A DNA stretch of 64,000 nt from Bufo bufo (taxonomy: Eukaryota > Chordata > Amphibia > Anura > Bufonidae). The translations under genes and the position numbers were made by a program. The stretch covers positions 401,133,899 through 401,197,898 of the forward strand of contig NC_053392.1 of the NCBI RefSeq assembly GCF_905171765.1, given 5' to 3'. Positions 33,731 to 43,326 of the stretch are shown here, piece by piece. The first letter of the stretch is position 1. Each line of letters starts with the position of its first letter. The notes under the pieces are model-generated. The model was not told where the DNA came from. It searched no databases and worked only from the letters and a program-made list of their open reading frames with translations.

Positions 33731-34562
33731 TTTTGAATTTTAAATTAAACACTCTGTCGCGGTTCGGTTTAAATGAATCATTAGAATACACAAATTATTG
33801 ACGCCTTTCTGTTTTATGTTCAAAGAGCTGAAAATCATTTTAGACCGTAAATTATTCTGTTTCAAAATTAATTTTATTTAAGAATATTGTATTTTATTTC
33901 AAATTATTTTATCCATAACTCTCTCTATCATAAAAACTATTTTATAAAATTAATTTAATACTAAAACACTATTAATTTATTTAAACCTAACTTATATACA
34001 GTATATATATATTTATATAGAGATATAATTTATTTTTTATTTTTATCAGATTATATTGTGTTTATTACATTATATATATTTTTTTTTATTTTATCAGATT
34101 ATATTGTGTTTATTACATTATATTTTATTACATTATATTGTATTTTATTACCTTATATATATATATATATATGTATTATATGTATTTACGTTATATGTTT
34201 TATGTTCTAAAGATTTGCTTTTATCTCCCCAAGTGATCCCTAAAATATATATTATCTTGTGTGCACATGCATATATTTTGTGCGCATATGAGCCCTCCTG
34301 AGATACAGTACGGGGCATCGTCTCCTTTTAGTGTACACATATATATATAGAAAATACTGTCAAGGATCTCATGGGGCCTCCCATCACGTGAAGCTCCGTG
34401 CGCTTTGTGTATTGACATCCGGTCTGTTCAAGTGGAATGCACACGTGACCGTGTGCGTTCCACCGGTCCCGGCCTAGTTTGCTGACACTCTGCTGCACGG
34501 ACAATGACAGTCCTTTACATCTCTACCACGAGGAGGTAAAACGTATCTTAAAGTTCTTTATA
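33731..34562. other. AT-rich DNA with (TA)n, then a GC-richer unclassified block
   Basis: 33731-34250 is over 75 percent A/T by inspection, with TATATA runs at about 34003 and 34158. From 34340 the composition changes. Words such as CACACGTGACCGTGTGCGTTCCACC and CCGGTCCCGGCC are echoed after the Tc1 insertion at 35485-35600 (GCGTTCCACTGACGTCATGTCCGG), suggesting one older element split by the Tc1. Confidence 0.4.
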
Positions 34563-34564
34563 TA

Positions 34565-35482
34565 CAGTACAGACCAAAAGTTTGGACACACCTTCTCATT
34601 CAAAGAGTTTTCTTTATTTTCATGACTATGAAAACTGTAGATTCACACTGAAGGCATCAAAACTATGAATTAACACATGTGAAATTATATACATAACAAA
34701 CAAGTGTGAACAACTGAAAATATGTCATATTCTAGGTTCTTCAAAGTAGCCACCTTTTGCTTTGATTAATGCTTTGCACACTCTTGGTATTCTCTTGATG
34801 AGCTTCAAGAGGTAGTCCCCTGAAATGGTTTTCACTTCACAGGTGTGCCCTGTCAGGTTTAATAAGTGGTATTTCTTGCCTTATAAATGGGGTTGGGACC
34901 ATCAGTTGCGTTGAGGAGAAGTCAGGTGGATACACAGACTGTTAGAATTTGTATTATGGCAAGAAAAAAGCAGCTAAGTAAAGAAAAACGAGTGGCCATC
35001 ATTACTTTAAGAAATGAAGGTCAGTCAGTCAGCCGAAAAATTGGGAAAACTTTGAAAGTAAGGGCTATTTGACCATGAAGGAGAGTGATGGGGTGCTGCG
35101 CCAGATGACCTGGCCTCCACAGTCACCGGACCTGAACCCAATCAAGATGGTTTGGGGTGAGCTGGACCGCAGAGTGAAGGCAAAAGGGCCAACAAGTGCT
35201 AAGCATCTCTGGGAACTCCTTCAAGACTGTTGGAAGACCATTTCAGATGACTACCTCTTGAAGCTCATCAAGAAAATGCCAAGAGTGTGCAAAGCAGTAA
35301 TCAAAGCAAAAGGTGGCTACTTTGAAGAACCTAGAATATGACATATTTTCAGTTGTTTCACACTTGTTTGTTATGTATATAATTCCACATCTGTTAATTC
35401 ATAGTTTTGATGCCTTCATAGTCATGAAAATAAAGAAAACTCTTTGAATGAGAAGGTGTGTCCAAACTTTTGGTCTGTACTG
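34565..35482 (+). mobile_element. Tc1-like deletion derivative Tc1-b with about 280-bp TIRs
   Basis: Both ends carry CAGTACAGACCAAAAGTTTG inverted repeats and TA on each side (34563-34564, 35483-35484). The inverted arms extend about 280 bp, to 34845 on the left and from about 35200 on the right, so they include the sequence coding for the transposase C-terminus. The centre is deleted: only an N-terminal fragment and the C-terminal domain remain. Total length is 918 bp, against about 1.6 kb for an intact Tc1-like element. Confidence 0.85.
34956..35341 (+). pseudogene. Tc1-b transposase remnant
   Basis: ATG at 34956 gives MARKKQLSKEKRVAIITLRN, a Tc1 N-terminal helix-turn-helix. It breaks off after about 35 residues, and the sequence then jumps to WPPQSPDLNPIKMVWGELDR. 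At the catalytic Glu position (NPIEMVW in relatives) there is Lys. The remainder ends at KAKGGYFEEPRI (35341). Both Asp blocks are lost in the deletion, so it cannot be catalytic. Confidence 0.8.
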
Positions 35483-35484
35483 TA

Positions 35485-35817
35485 TGTATATGAATTTGTT
35501 TCTGCATTAACCCGAAGGTCGGGTGGAATACCAATATGTAAATTCCATGCGTTCCACTGACGTCATGTCCGGTTTTACCTGCAGCTACCGGACGAAGCTA
35601 GGAATCTAATTTATTTTTATTTTTATTCTTATTCTTATTTACATATTTGCTGATTCAAATAGTAATATTGTTTGTCCCCTTTTAGGATGATTGTAAAACA
35701 GATATAGATTGATTTCTGTACCCCTAATGTGACTGTGATTGACGTCACTTCCGTAGCCACGCCCACAAGAATTTGGTGCCCGTTTTTGATTTGTTTTGAT
35801 TTGTTCATTATGTATAT
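35485..35817 (+). other. Middle segment of a probable hammerhead-type retroposon
   Basis: This stretch lies between the Tc1-b right TA and the YR element's A1 repeat. It contains TGACGTCATGTCCGG, TGACGTCACTTCCGTAGCC and ends ATTATGTATAT. The sequence after the YR element (40630 on) begins ATATATCTGTAG and reaches a hammerhead motif within 40 bp. The simplest reading is that 34340-34562, 35485-35817 and 40630 onward were once continuous. This is inference; no intact copy is present for comparison. Confidence 0.4.
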
Positions 35818-35918
35818 GTGGTAGGCAATTAAGAGTGCCGTATTTGTGTGAGGGGAGGCGGGGCGTTCACTATTTAAACCTGGCCCTCCTCCCCCCACTT
35901 GTCGGTTCGAACGATTTC
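35818..35918 (+). repeat. YR element terminal repeat A1
   Basis: Begins GTGGTAGGCAATTAAGAGTG and ends GTTCGAACGATTTC. Identical by eye to A2 at 40362-40462. Contains ACTATTTAAACC, a possible TATA-like promoter element for the element's transcript. Confidence 0.85.
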
Positions 35919-37410
35919 GAATCGGCTTGTGGGTTGGTGCCAGAGAAGGGCATGCGTCACTGGAGGATCGGGGGATCGGCTGCGTCGAGCTCGTCGCTAC
36001 GGTGATTAGGTAGGCAGGGTGGCTTGCACACCCGTCTCGCTATGTATAACATGTGGGGCTGCCGAGCGTGCCGCCGGTCCCCAGCTGCGCTGGAGACTGC
36101 CCGCACTCCCGATCGCTTCCGGCACCCCGAGACAGGCACCCCGATCCGCTCCAGGCCCTGCGCTAAGCACCCCCGCTCCCACATGCAGTGTCCCCCAGGC
36201 AGGCACCCCTCACCTGTGGCTCAGCAGCGACGGGTCACGACGTCCGCTCGCATACCCTGAGCATCGGTCACGCCGGCCGTCGGCTCCACGACGCAGCGTT
36301 ATATATCACTCACTCCCGTATCAGAACGTTCCGCCGTAGAGGAAAACGCCGTCCGCTCACACAGGGATCTATTCATTAGCTGCAATCAGTAAGCGGAGGT
36401 TCAGCTGCAGGATCAGGGGACGGAAGCCGAAACCTATAGGCGATTAATACGCCGCGGCTTTCCCTGTACAAATAGTCGATAGCGGTGGGCACGGGATGCA
36501 ATGCTCCACATGGCGGAGCGCAAATCCCTCGCAGCCGATCCTGATGCACGTTCTCCTGGTAATTACAATTAGCGAGGCTGTGAAGGTGGACATGCTTATT
36601 CATGTCTAGGAATCCGCTGCAGAATAAACTTGTCTTCTTTACTGCGCCAAACTCAGGCAAGACGAGATAAGCAGATACTCAGACATGTGCACTGTATAAC
36701 AAGTTATGATTTCAATGGTTAATTCTAACCTAGAAGGGAATCACTGGCTTGCTGCGCTCCAGCAGGTCCTGGCTTGAGAGAGGGCGGGGGATGGTCGACA
36801 CCTACAGGCCCATACTGGTACTGCAGTCTTGGTGCAGGGCTCCTCTGCTCAGGCACAGTGGCTAGGTACTAAGGCAGGAGTAAAAAAAAAAAAAAAAAAA
36901 TTTAAAAAAATTTGGAATATGTTCAAGGATCAAATATAAAGAGGGCTTCAAGGAGGGGGGCTGGCCACGTCACTTTGCGCACGCAGCCGGGCCGCCCATA
37001 AGCCCATACGGTCAGTCAGGGGGTTGGTTCGGGCGCAGTCACAATAATCCGGTGGTTAGCTAGGGAGCGGTGGCATGAGTGAAGTGTCGCCCAGCTGGCG
37101 TGCGCTCACTCACACGTCTGTCCTTGGTTATTCAGGTCCACAGGTGGTGGGCTAACTTACGATACTGTGGGGTTCGTGGCTGTCATGGCCACCAGGTGAG
37201 TCAGGGGTGGTGCATGCGGGGGCCAACCCCCTCTTTTCTCCTGCATAGGCTTTGGGGACAGGGGATGGTGGTCTATTATGTCCAGGCCTCTGGCGCATCT
37301 CTTACAGGGTGGCGCCTACAGTCGTGGCCTTTGGTGGGGGGGAAAAGAAAAAAAAAAAAAAAGGGAAAAATTATAATAATGGTATAGATAGGAATGTTGC
37401 TTTGCCAGGT
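35919..37410 (+). other. GC-rich internal region of YR element, no gene recognised
   Basis: The first 450 bp are GC-rich with several overlapping short frames in all directions, none with a recognisable domain. A poly-A run followed by TTTAAAAAAATTT occurs at about 36881-36910. Two words around CCCATACTGG/CCCATACGG recur loosely. This may be leader or a decayed gag-like region; the sequence does not say. Confidence 0.35.
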
Positions 37411-37800
37411 CTGTCACGACTACAGACTCCTTATAAAGCCCTGCCACGACTGCAGGCATCAGTCTGTCACGACTACAGACCCGCTCTAAAGCCCTGCCAC
37501 GACTGCAGGCAACAGTCTGTCACGACTACAGACCCGTTATAAAGCCCTGCCACGACTGCAGGCATCAGTCTGTCACGACTACAGACCCGTTATAAAGCCC
37601 TGCCACGACTGCAGGCATCAGTCTGTCACGACTACAGACTCGTTATAAAGTCCTGCCACGACTGCAGGCATCAGTCTGTCACGACTACAGACCCGCTCTA
37701 AAGCCCTGCCACGACTGCAGGCACAAATCCGTTACGACTGCAGACTCATTATTAAGACCGGCCACGACTGCAGGCATTAGTCTCATGTCAACAGACTCAT
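37411..37800. repeat. 53-bp minisatellite in YR element, about 7 units
   Basis: Unit starts at 37411, 37464, 37517 and so on: CTGTCACGACTACAGACCCG, TTATAAAGCCCTGCCACGAC, TGCAGGCATCAGT. Within each unit CACGACTACAG and CACGACTGCAG form a half-repeat. Units decay after 37740, but CACGACTA words continue to about 37970. Confidence 0.9.
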
Positions 37801-38088
37801 GAGGTAATACTACCACGTCTACAGGCGATGGTCCGTTACCGCTACTATCGATGTAGGGTCCCCTCACGACTATAGGGGCTAGTCGGTCACATCCACAGAC
37901 TCGGTCGCACTCCCGTTAACTACAGGCACTGGGTGGGCATCTACGGGTAGTTGCGTCACGACTACGCACGTGGGTCAGCCACGGCCTGGGAGGTCAGCCT
38001 TCACAGTCACAGGTAGGTCCAGTTAGGCTTCAGTCTCCCAGCGGGTTCCAGTCACAATAACCAGCCCCTAGGTGAGGGGGGGCACTCC

Positions 38089-38320
38089 CGCACCGGCGCA
38101 CAATGCCAGGGAGCTGTGCGGCTCCTCACACGGCACACGGTTCAAACCAGCGGGGGCCGGGGCCCACGGTAAAGGAAGGGCTCCCTCTGATCCGGTGCAC
38201 ATTGCCAGGGAGTGGCGCTGCTCCCCACGCGGTACGAGTGTCCAGCCGGCGGTGGGTCGGCCCTCCCGCACTGGTGCATTCTGCAAGGGAGCAGCGTGAG
38301 CTCCCCACGCGGCTGGGGGG
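38089..38320. repeat. Imperfect repeat, roughly 85-105 bp, three copies
   Basis: CTCCCGCACCGGCGCACAAT, GATCCGGTGCACATTGCCAG and CTCCCGCACTGGTGCATTCT head three diverged units, each followed by CAGGGAG-like sequence and GCTCCCCACGCGG. They lie in the YR element between the two cleaner minisatellites. Confidence 0.6.
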
Positions 38321-38588
38321 TAAGGCTCCTCATCTTCAATAAAGTCTGGCACGGGCCGCCGTGCCGTTAGGTAGGCAGGGATCAGGGGAAGGAGTACTAG
38401 GCTCGGTCAGGGGGAGCAGATCATAGGCGGTGGCTGGCTTCCTGCTGCCGGCCGTACATTAGGTTCCAAGGGGGTTATTTAGGCACAAGATGTTAGTTAG
38501 TCCGTGCAGGTGATCTGCGTTATACCATGCTCTTCATGCTCGTACTCAGAGCTGTGCCCATACGGGAGCTGCTTAAGTGGTTGATAGT

Positions 38589-38609
38589 GAAAAAAAAAAA
38601 AAAAAAAAG

Positions 38610-38654
<45 letters not shown>

Positions 38655-38669
38655 AATAAATAAATAATA
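38589..38669. repeat. Poly-A and (TA)n microsatellite
   Basis: A run of A (38589-38607) is followed by GTATGTG and alternating TA to about 38649, then A-rich sequence into the next minisatellite. Confidence 0.9.
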
Positions 38670-38680
38670 TATACATTTTT

Positions 38681-39410
38681 GAGTCTCTCACGCATGGCTT
38701 CTCCGTGTTAGTTTTACACATACAGATCTGCCATTAGAGTCTCTCATGCATGGCTTCTCCGTGTGAGTTTTACACATATGACTCCGCCATTAGTCTCTCA
38801 CGCATGGCTTCTCCGTTTTAGGTTTACACATATGACTCCACCATTAGTCTCTCACGCATGGCTGCTCCGTTTTAGGTTTACACATATGACTCCGCCATTA
38901 GTCTCTCATGCATGGCTGCTCCGTTTTAGGTTTACACATATGACTCCGCCATTAGAGTCTCTCACGCATGGCTTCCCCGTTTTAGGTTACACATTTGACT
39001 CCGCCATCTGAGTCTCTCATGCATGACTTCTCCGTTTAGGTTCACACATATGTCTCCGCCATTAGAGTCTCACGCATGGCTGCTCCGTTTTAGGTTACAC
39101 ATATGACTCCGCCATTAGAGTCTCTCACGCAGAGCTTCTCCGTTTTAGTTTTACACATAGGACTCCGCCATTAGAGTCTCTCACGCATGGCTGCTCCGTT
39201 TTAGGTTTACACATATGACTCCGCCATTAGAGTCTCTCACGCATGGTTTCTCCGTTTTAGGTTACACATATGACTCCGCCATCTGAGTCTCTCACGCATG
39301 ACTTCTCCGTTTAGGTTCACACATATGTCTCCGCCATTAGAGTCTCACGCATGGCTGCTCCGTTTTAGGTTACACATATGACTCCGCCATTAGAGTCTCT
39401 CACGCCTATT
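38681..39410. repeat. 56-bp minisatellite in YR element, about 13 units
   Basis: The unit begins GAGTCTCTCACGCATGGCTT, then CTCCGTTTTAGGTTTACACA and TATGACTCCGCCATTA. Starts at 38681 and 38737 show the 56-bp period, with units missing GA or TT giving 52-56 bp variants. It ends shortly before the recombinase remnant. Confidence 0.9.
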
Positions 39411-39529
39411 GGGCTTTGTCAGGGTTTTTGCCACTCTCAATTAAACCTGTCCTATAGCATTGTTAACTATACATGGCAGGTATTCAGCACCATTGGTGCA
39501 GGCTACATCCGGACCTACCGTCACTCTTC

Positions 39530-40199
39530 TCCGCCCACCCGATCAAAGCGGCGTTGAAGGGTTTGCGCAAGATGTCTGTTGTGAAACGACATGGGCGTCA
39601 GCCATTTACCGGTAGCTTGTTCAGGCCGTGACAGGCAAACTGCAGGGGCAAACCGTTCGGGCCGCAGGTTAGCGCTCTGGTAGAAACAGCCTTGTACCTG
39701 GCTTTCCATGGATTCCTCAGGTCAGGCGAGCTCATGGGCACCAATACGCTGGCTGGGTGCCTGCGGAAAGGTCAGCTCATCCGGCGCGGGTCCATCTATG
39801 TCCTCACCTTGGCCTCGTCCAAGACGTCACGGCCGGGGCAACCAGTGGCGGTCAGATACTTTCCCACGGACAGCAGATGGTGTCCGGTGCAGGCCTTGGA
39901 GGCTTGGCTGCGTAGTATTTAGTCCAAGCGGCATGTTCTCCCGTACTCGAACTAGTCAATGCCCGGCTAACCACCGCGGCCTTTCTTACGTACTTTCAGG
40001 TTAGTTGACAGGTCCAGGGGTCGGTCCTCGCTGGATCACAGGACATTCCTTCCGCATGGGCGCGGCAGCGGCGGCGTCTATGCATAAGGTGCCAGTACAT
40101 GTCATCAAACGGTTGGGTCGTCGCAGTTCCGTGTGTTCCATACGTAATATCCCGGATCCTTATACGAAATATCATTGGCTTTCGAGTTTTGGTCTGTAG
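39530..40199 (+). pseudogene. Tyrosine recombinase, C-terminal catalytic domain remnant
   Basis: The visible order matches YR retrotransposon integrases: an N-terminal helix (KAALKGLRKMSVVKRHGR, about 39545), then ALYLAFHGFLRSGEL with the first catalytic Arg (39690-39735), SSKTSRPGQPV, CPVQALEAWL, and GHSFRMGAAAAAS with the His-x-x-Arg pair (about 40030-40070). HVIKRLGRRSS follows. The nucleophilic Tyr expected a few residues later is not evident: the SSVCSIRNI stretch has Ser where a Tyr is usual, though DPYTKY follows nine residues on. One stop (about 39629) and one frameshift between 39922 and 40005 break the frame. In life it would integrate a circular cDNA by recombination. Confidence 0.75.
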
Positions 40200-40243
40200 T
40201 TTCTGTTATCAAGTTTTCTAACTCCTATGCATGGTTCTTTTGG

Positions 40244-40361
40244 CCCCTTTAGGCTACCCTTCGATAAGCAGTTCCGGCATAACTCTGCTGCTTCTAGGTT
40301 GGGGGGGTGGAGTATAGGCGTAGGTAGGGGACCCTCTCAGCATGAGCCGATCCGAGCACAA
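40244..40361 (+). repeat. YR element internal repeat B1
   Basis: CCCCTTTAGGCTACCCTTCG to CCGATCCGAGCACAA, 118 bp. Differs from B2 (40512-40629) by about one base (CTCTCAGC versus TTTCAGC). It is directly fused to A2. Confidence 0.85.
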
Positions 40362-40462
40362 GTGGTAGGCAATTAAGAGTGCCGTATTTGTGTGAGGGGA
40401 GGCGGGGCGTTCACTATTTAAACCTGGCCCTCCTCCCCCCACTTGTCGGTTCGAACGATTTC
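40362..40462 (+). repeat. YR element internal repeat A2
   Basis: Copy of A1, starting exactly where B1 ends. The B1-A2 junction (GAGCACAA|GTGGTAGG) corresponds to the junction formed when A1 and B2 ends of a circular intermediate meet. Confidence 0.85.
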
Positions 40463-40511
40463 AACCCACCCAGGAGCCCTCCCTTCTTTCAGGTCTCATT
40501 ATTGGGGTAGC

Positions 40512-40629
40512 CCCCTTTAGGCTACCCTTCGATAAGCAGTTCCGGCATAACTCTGCTGCTTCTAGGTTGGGGGGGTGGAGTATAGGCGTAGGTAGGGGAC
40601 CCTTTCAGCATGAGCCGATCCGAGCACAA
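40512..40629 (+). repeat. YR element right terminal repeat B2
   Basis: 118-bp copy of B1. It ends GAGCACAA at 40629, where flanking sequence ATATATCTG begins. This defines the right end of the element. Confidence 0.82.
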
Positions 40630-41370
40630 ATATATCTGTAGACTATCACTCACCTTCCCTATTTTCTCCTGAGGAAGGGGGATATTATATGGACCCCCAA
40701 AACGCGTTGAGCTTGTTTTATTTCCAATAAATAGAGATTTCATGAAGTTAAGGATAAGGCTGCTGTTTCCATCTTCACTGCAGATTTGGTCCACTTACCT
40801 GGATCTCTACCATTCTACGAACGATCTCGGATCAGGGGGGAATCACCCCAGGTGTCTTGAGTTTATCCTGGAGGCGACCCCCTTGTGAAGTGAGTGGAAA
40901 AGTTCTTTGCTCTTACTACTTGTTTTTACGTATTTGTTTTATATATATACATATATTAATTCTCCTTTGACCTCGATTTGGGATACTTCCTTTATTGGGA
41001 AATGTCCAGATTTTGGGTTTTTGTCTTGTTCGTTTATCTAGAGGGGTATTTATCTATCCATCTACTATTTATACCACTTATATATACATCACAGATTAGT
41101 AGTTTGGCGCTCGCCCTCTCCTTCCCGGTGTCGTTTCTACCACTTCACTGTTTTCCTCTGTTTATTTCATTGACTTAGTGTTAAACCTCGTTTACACAGA
41201 TTTGAGCAGCCTACTTCTCCTTAGTGATTCTATATTCCTTTCTTTACATCATCACAGTCCTGTTGGCGCCCTTCTTTCCTCCTCTTCAGGGGCATTCAGT
41301 TGATCCCTAGATAGAGTTGGGATAACCTTGTTTCTTTTTTCTTTTTTTACGTTCTTGAACTGAAGATGCT
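40630..41370 (+). mobile_element. Right part of a hammerhead-bearing retroposon
   Basis: A hammerhead-like motif lies at 40666-40711. It is followed by CCAATAAATAGAGATTTCATG (40723) and about 600 bp of non-coding sequence. The left portion probably lies at 35485-35817, across the YR insertion. The right end is uncertain. Confidence 0.4.
40666..40711 (+). ncRNA. Hammerhead ribozyme motif with a mutated core
   Basis: CTGAGGA (40669-40675) and a five-pair stem II GGGGG/CCCCC (40677-40698). The GAAA box reads AAAA (40699-40702), so G12 is lost. Stem III remnant ACGCGT and cleavage dinucleotide TT (40707-40708) follow. Stem I CTC/GAG is three pairs. The fold is preserved, but G12 to A and C17 to T should abolish or strongly reduce cleavage. 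Confidence 0.5.
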
Positions 41371-41599
41371 GACAGGTTGACTCTTATCAAAATGAACAAG
41401 GCCTGGACTGCCCCTGACTTCTCTACTCCACCAGAGGAAAGCGGCTGAACATAAAGGCTTTTTAAATGTGGCTTTTATGGTATATTGAATACACTGTATT
41501 CCCATGCACCCCTATCACCAAAAAAAAGGGTATATGGTTCAATCTTCCTTTTTTTGTCCTCCTCCTCCTCCATAATATCAACATGCTTATTAAGGTGCT

Positions 41600-42010
41600 C
41601 TCACTCCTAATGTTTTAGAGGGTCAGCTTAGTAGCAGACCCTCGCCCCTAATGTTTTAGAGGGTCACCAGCAGGCCCTCGCCCATAATTTTTTAGATGGT
41701 CAGATCAGCAGCAGGCCCTCGCCCCTAATGTTTTACAGTGTCATCTCAGCAGCAGACCCCCATCCCTAATGTTTTCGATGGTCAGATCAGCAGCAGGCCC
41801 TCACCCCTAATGTTTTAGAGGGTCAGCTCAGCAGCAGACCCTCACCCCTAATGTTTTGGATGGTCAAATCAGCAGCAGGACCTCACCCCTAATGTTTTAG
41901 AGGGTCAGCTCAGCAGCAGACCCTCACCCCTAATGTTTTGGATGGTCAAATCAGCAGCAGGACCCCACCCCTAATGTTTTAGATGGTCACCAGCAGGCTC
42001 TCAATCATAA
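41600..42010. repeat. 41-bp minisatellite, about 9 units
   Basis: The unit contains CCTCACCCCTAATGTTTTAG, AGGGTCAGCTCAGCAGCAGA. Alternate units carry GGATGGTCAAATC instead of GAGGGTCAGCTC, giving an 82-bp higher-order pattern. It is similar in character to hAT leader arrays, but no transposase is attached. Confidence 0.85.
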
Positions 42011-42243
42011 TTTTTCAAGGGTGTGTATGATGCCCTCTATTATGTGTAGTAAAGAGTGTATTGGAGTGCCGGTTCCTTGTAATTTTTGGCAGCCCTTTCA
42101 CTTAGTGCATAGACTTTATGAGTGTAGGAGTCCCACTACCTGAACAATTGTACCACAATGTGAACGAGGCCCTCCTTTATGTGATATACAGGTTGTATTA
42201 GAGTGCCTCTTCCTTGTAATTTTTGGCAGCACTTGCACTTAAA

Positions 42244-42244
<1 letters not shown>

Positions 42245-42278
<34 letters not shown>
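42245..42278. repeat. (TA)n microsatellite at Tc1-c insertion site
   Basis: Alternating TA runs to 42278, immediately against the CACTCACC terminus of the Tc1-like element, and a shorter TATATA follows the other end at 43327. A TA-rich site suits Tc1 targeting. Confidence 0.95.
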
Positions 42279-42281
<3 letters not shown>

Positions 42282-43326
42282 TCACCTAAAGAATTATTAG
42301 GAACACCATACTAATATGGTGTTGGACCCCCTTTTGCCTTCAGAACTGCCTTAATTCTATGTGGCATTGATTCAACAAGGTGCTGATAGCATTCTTTAGA
42401 AATGTTGGCCCATATTGATAGGATAGCATCTTGCAATTGATGGAGATTTGAGGGATGCACATCCAGGGCACGAAGCTCCCGTTCCACCACATCCCAAAGA
42501 TGCTCTATTGGGTTGAGATCTGGTGACTGTGGGGGCCATTTTAGTACAGTGAACTCATTGTCATGTTCAAGAAACCAATTTGAAATGATTCGAGCTTTGT
42601 GACATGCTGCATTATCCTGCTGGAAGTAGCCATCAGAGGATGGATACATGTTCTCATTCTGTTTACGCCAAATTCAGACTCTACCATTTGAATGTCTCAA
42701 CAGAAATCGAGACTCATCAGACCAGGCAACATTTTTCCAGTCTTCAACAGTCCAATTTTGGTGAGCTCGTGCAAATTGTAGCCTCTTTTTCCTATTTGTA
42801 GTGGAGATGAGTGGTACCCGGTGGGGTCTTCTGCTGTTGTAGCCATCCGCCTCAAAGTTGTGCGTGTTGTGGCCTCACAAATGCTTTGCTGCATACCTCG
42901 GTTGTAACGAGTGGTTATTTCAGTCAACGTTGCTCTTCTATCAGCTTGAATCAGTCGGCCGATTCTCCTCTGACCTCTAGCATCCACAAGGCATTTTTGC
43001 CCACAGGACTGCTGCATACTGGATGTTTTTGCCTTTTCACACCATTCTTTGTAAACCCTAGGAATGGTTGTGCGTGAAAATTCCAGTAACTGAGCAGATT
43101 GTGAAATACTCAGACCGGACCGTCTGGCACCAACAACCATGCCACGCTCAAAATTGCTTAAATCACCTTTCTTTCCCATTCTGACATTCAGTTTGGAGTT
43201 CAGGAGATTGTCTTGACCAGGACCACACCCCTAAATGCATTGAAGCAACTGCAATCAATTGGTTGACTAGATATTTGCATTAATGAGAAATAAAACAGGT
43301 GTTCCTAATAATTCTTTAGGTGAGTG
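42279..43326 (-). mobile_element. Tc1-like element Tc1-c, internally deleted
   Basis: Inverted termini CACTCACCTAAAGAATTATT and its complement at 43326, each next to TA. It encodes a minus-strand transposase missing a central segment. At 1,048 bp it is about 300 bp or more shorter than a complete element. Confidence 0.88.
42311..43179 (-). pseudogene. Tc1-c transposase
   Basis: ATG at 43179 starts MGKKGDLSNFERGMVVGARR, with a clear paired helix-turn-helix (SISQSAQLLEFSRTTIPRVY). The first catalytic Asp is in AWSDESRF (about 42715). Shortly after RKQNENM the sequence jumps to YPSSDGYFQQDNAACHKA with the second Asp, so roughly 70 residues are deleted. The Glu is in DLNPIEHLW. Two frame changes are needed between 42850 and 42650. 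It ends KAKGGPTPY at 42311. All three catalytic residues survive, but the fold is broken. Confidence 0.85.

Larger units (their letters stand above)
35818..40629 (+). mobile_element. YR retrotransposon (DIRS/Ngaro-like) with split direct repeats
   Basis: Four terminal blocks lie in the order A1 (35818-35918), internal region, B1 (40244-40361), A2 (40362-40462), B2 (40512-40629). A1 equals A2 and B1 equals B2 almost perfectly over 101 and 118 bp. B1-A2 are directly joined, and A2 and B2 are separated by 49 bp. This is the split-direct-repeat design of Ngaro-type tyrosine-recombinase retrotransposons. A recombinase remnant (39530-40199) sits immediately upstream of B1, in the expected place. 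No reverse transcriptase or RNase H frame was recognised in 35919-39400, which is occupied by GC-rich sequence and three minisatellites. The copy is non-autonomous. Confidence 0.8.

Noticed and set aside
36019..36660. GC-rich open frames that might be a host exon or gag
   Set aside because: Overlapping frames on both strands, no recognisable domain, no splice-site pattern I could support; left as unclassified interior of the YR element.
37411..39410. CRISPR-like regularly spaced repeats
   Set aside because: Units are contiguous minisatellites without unique spacers, in a eukaryotic genome.
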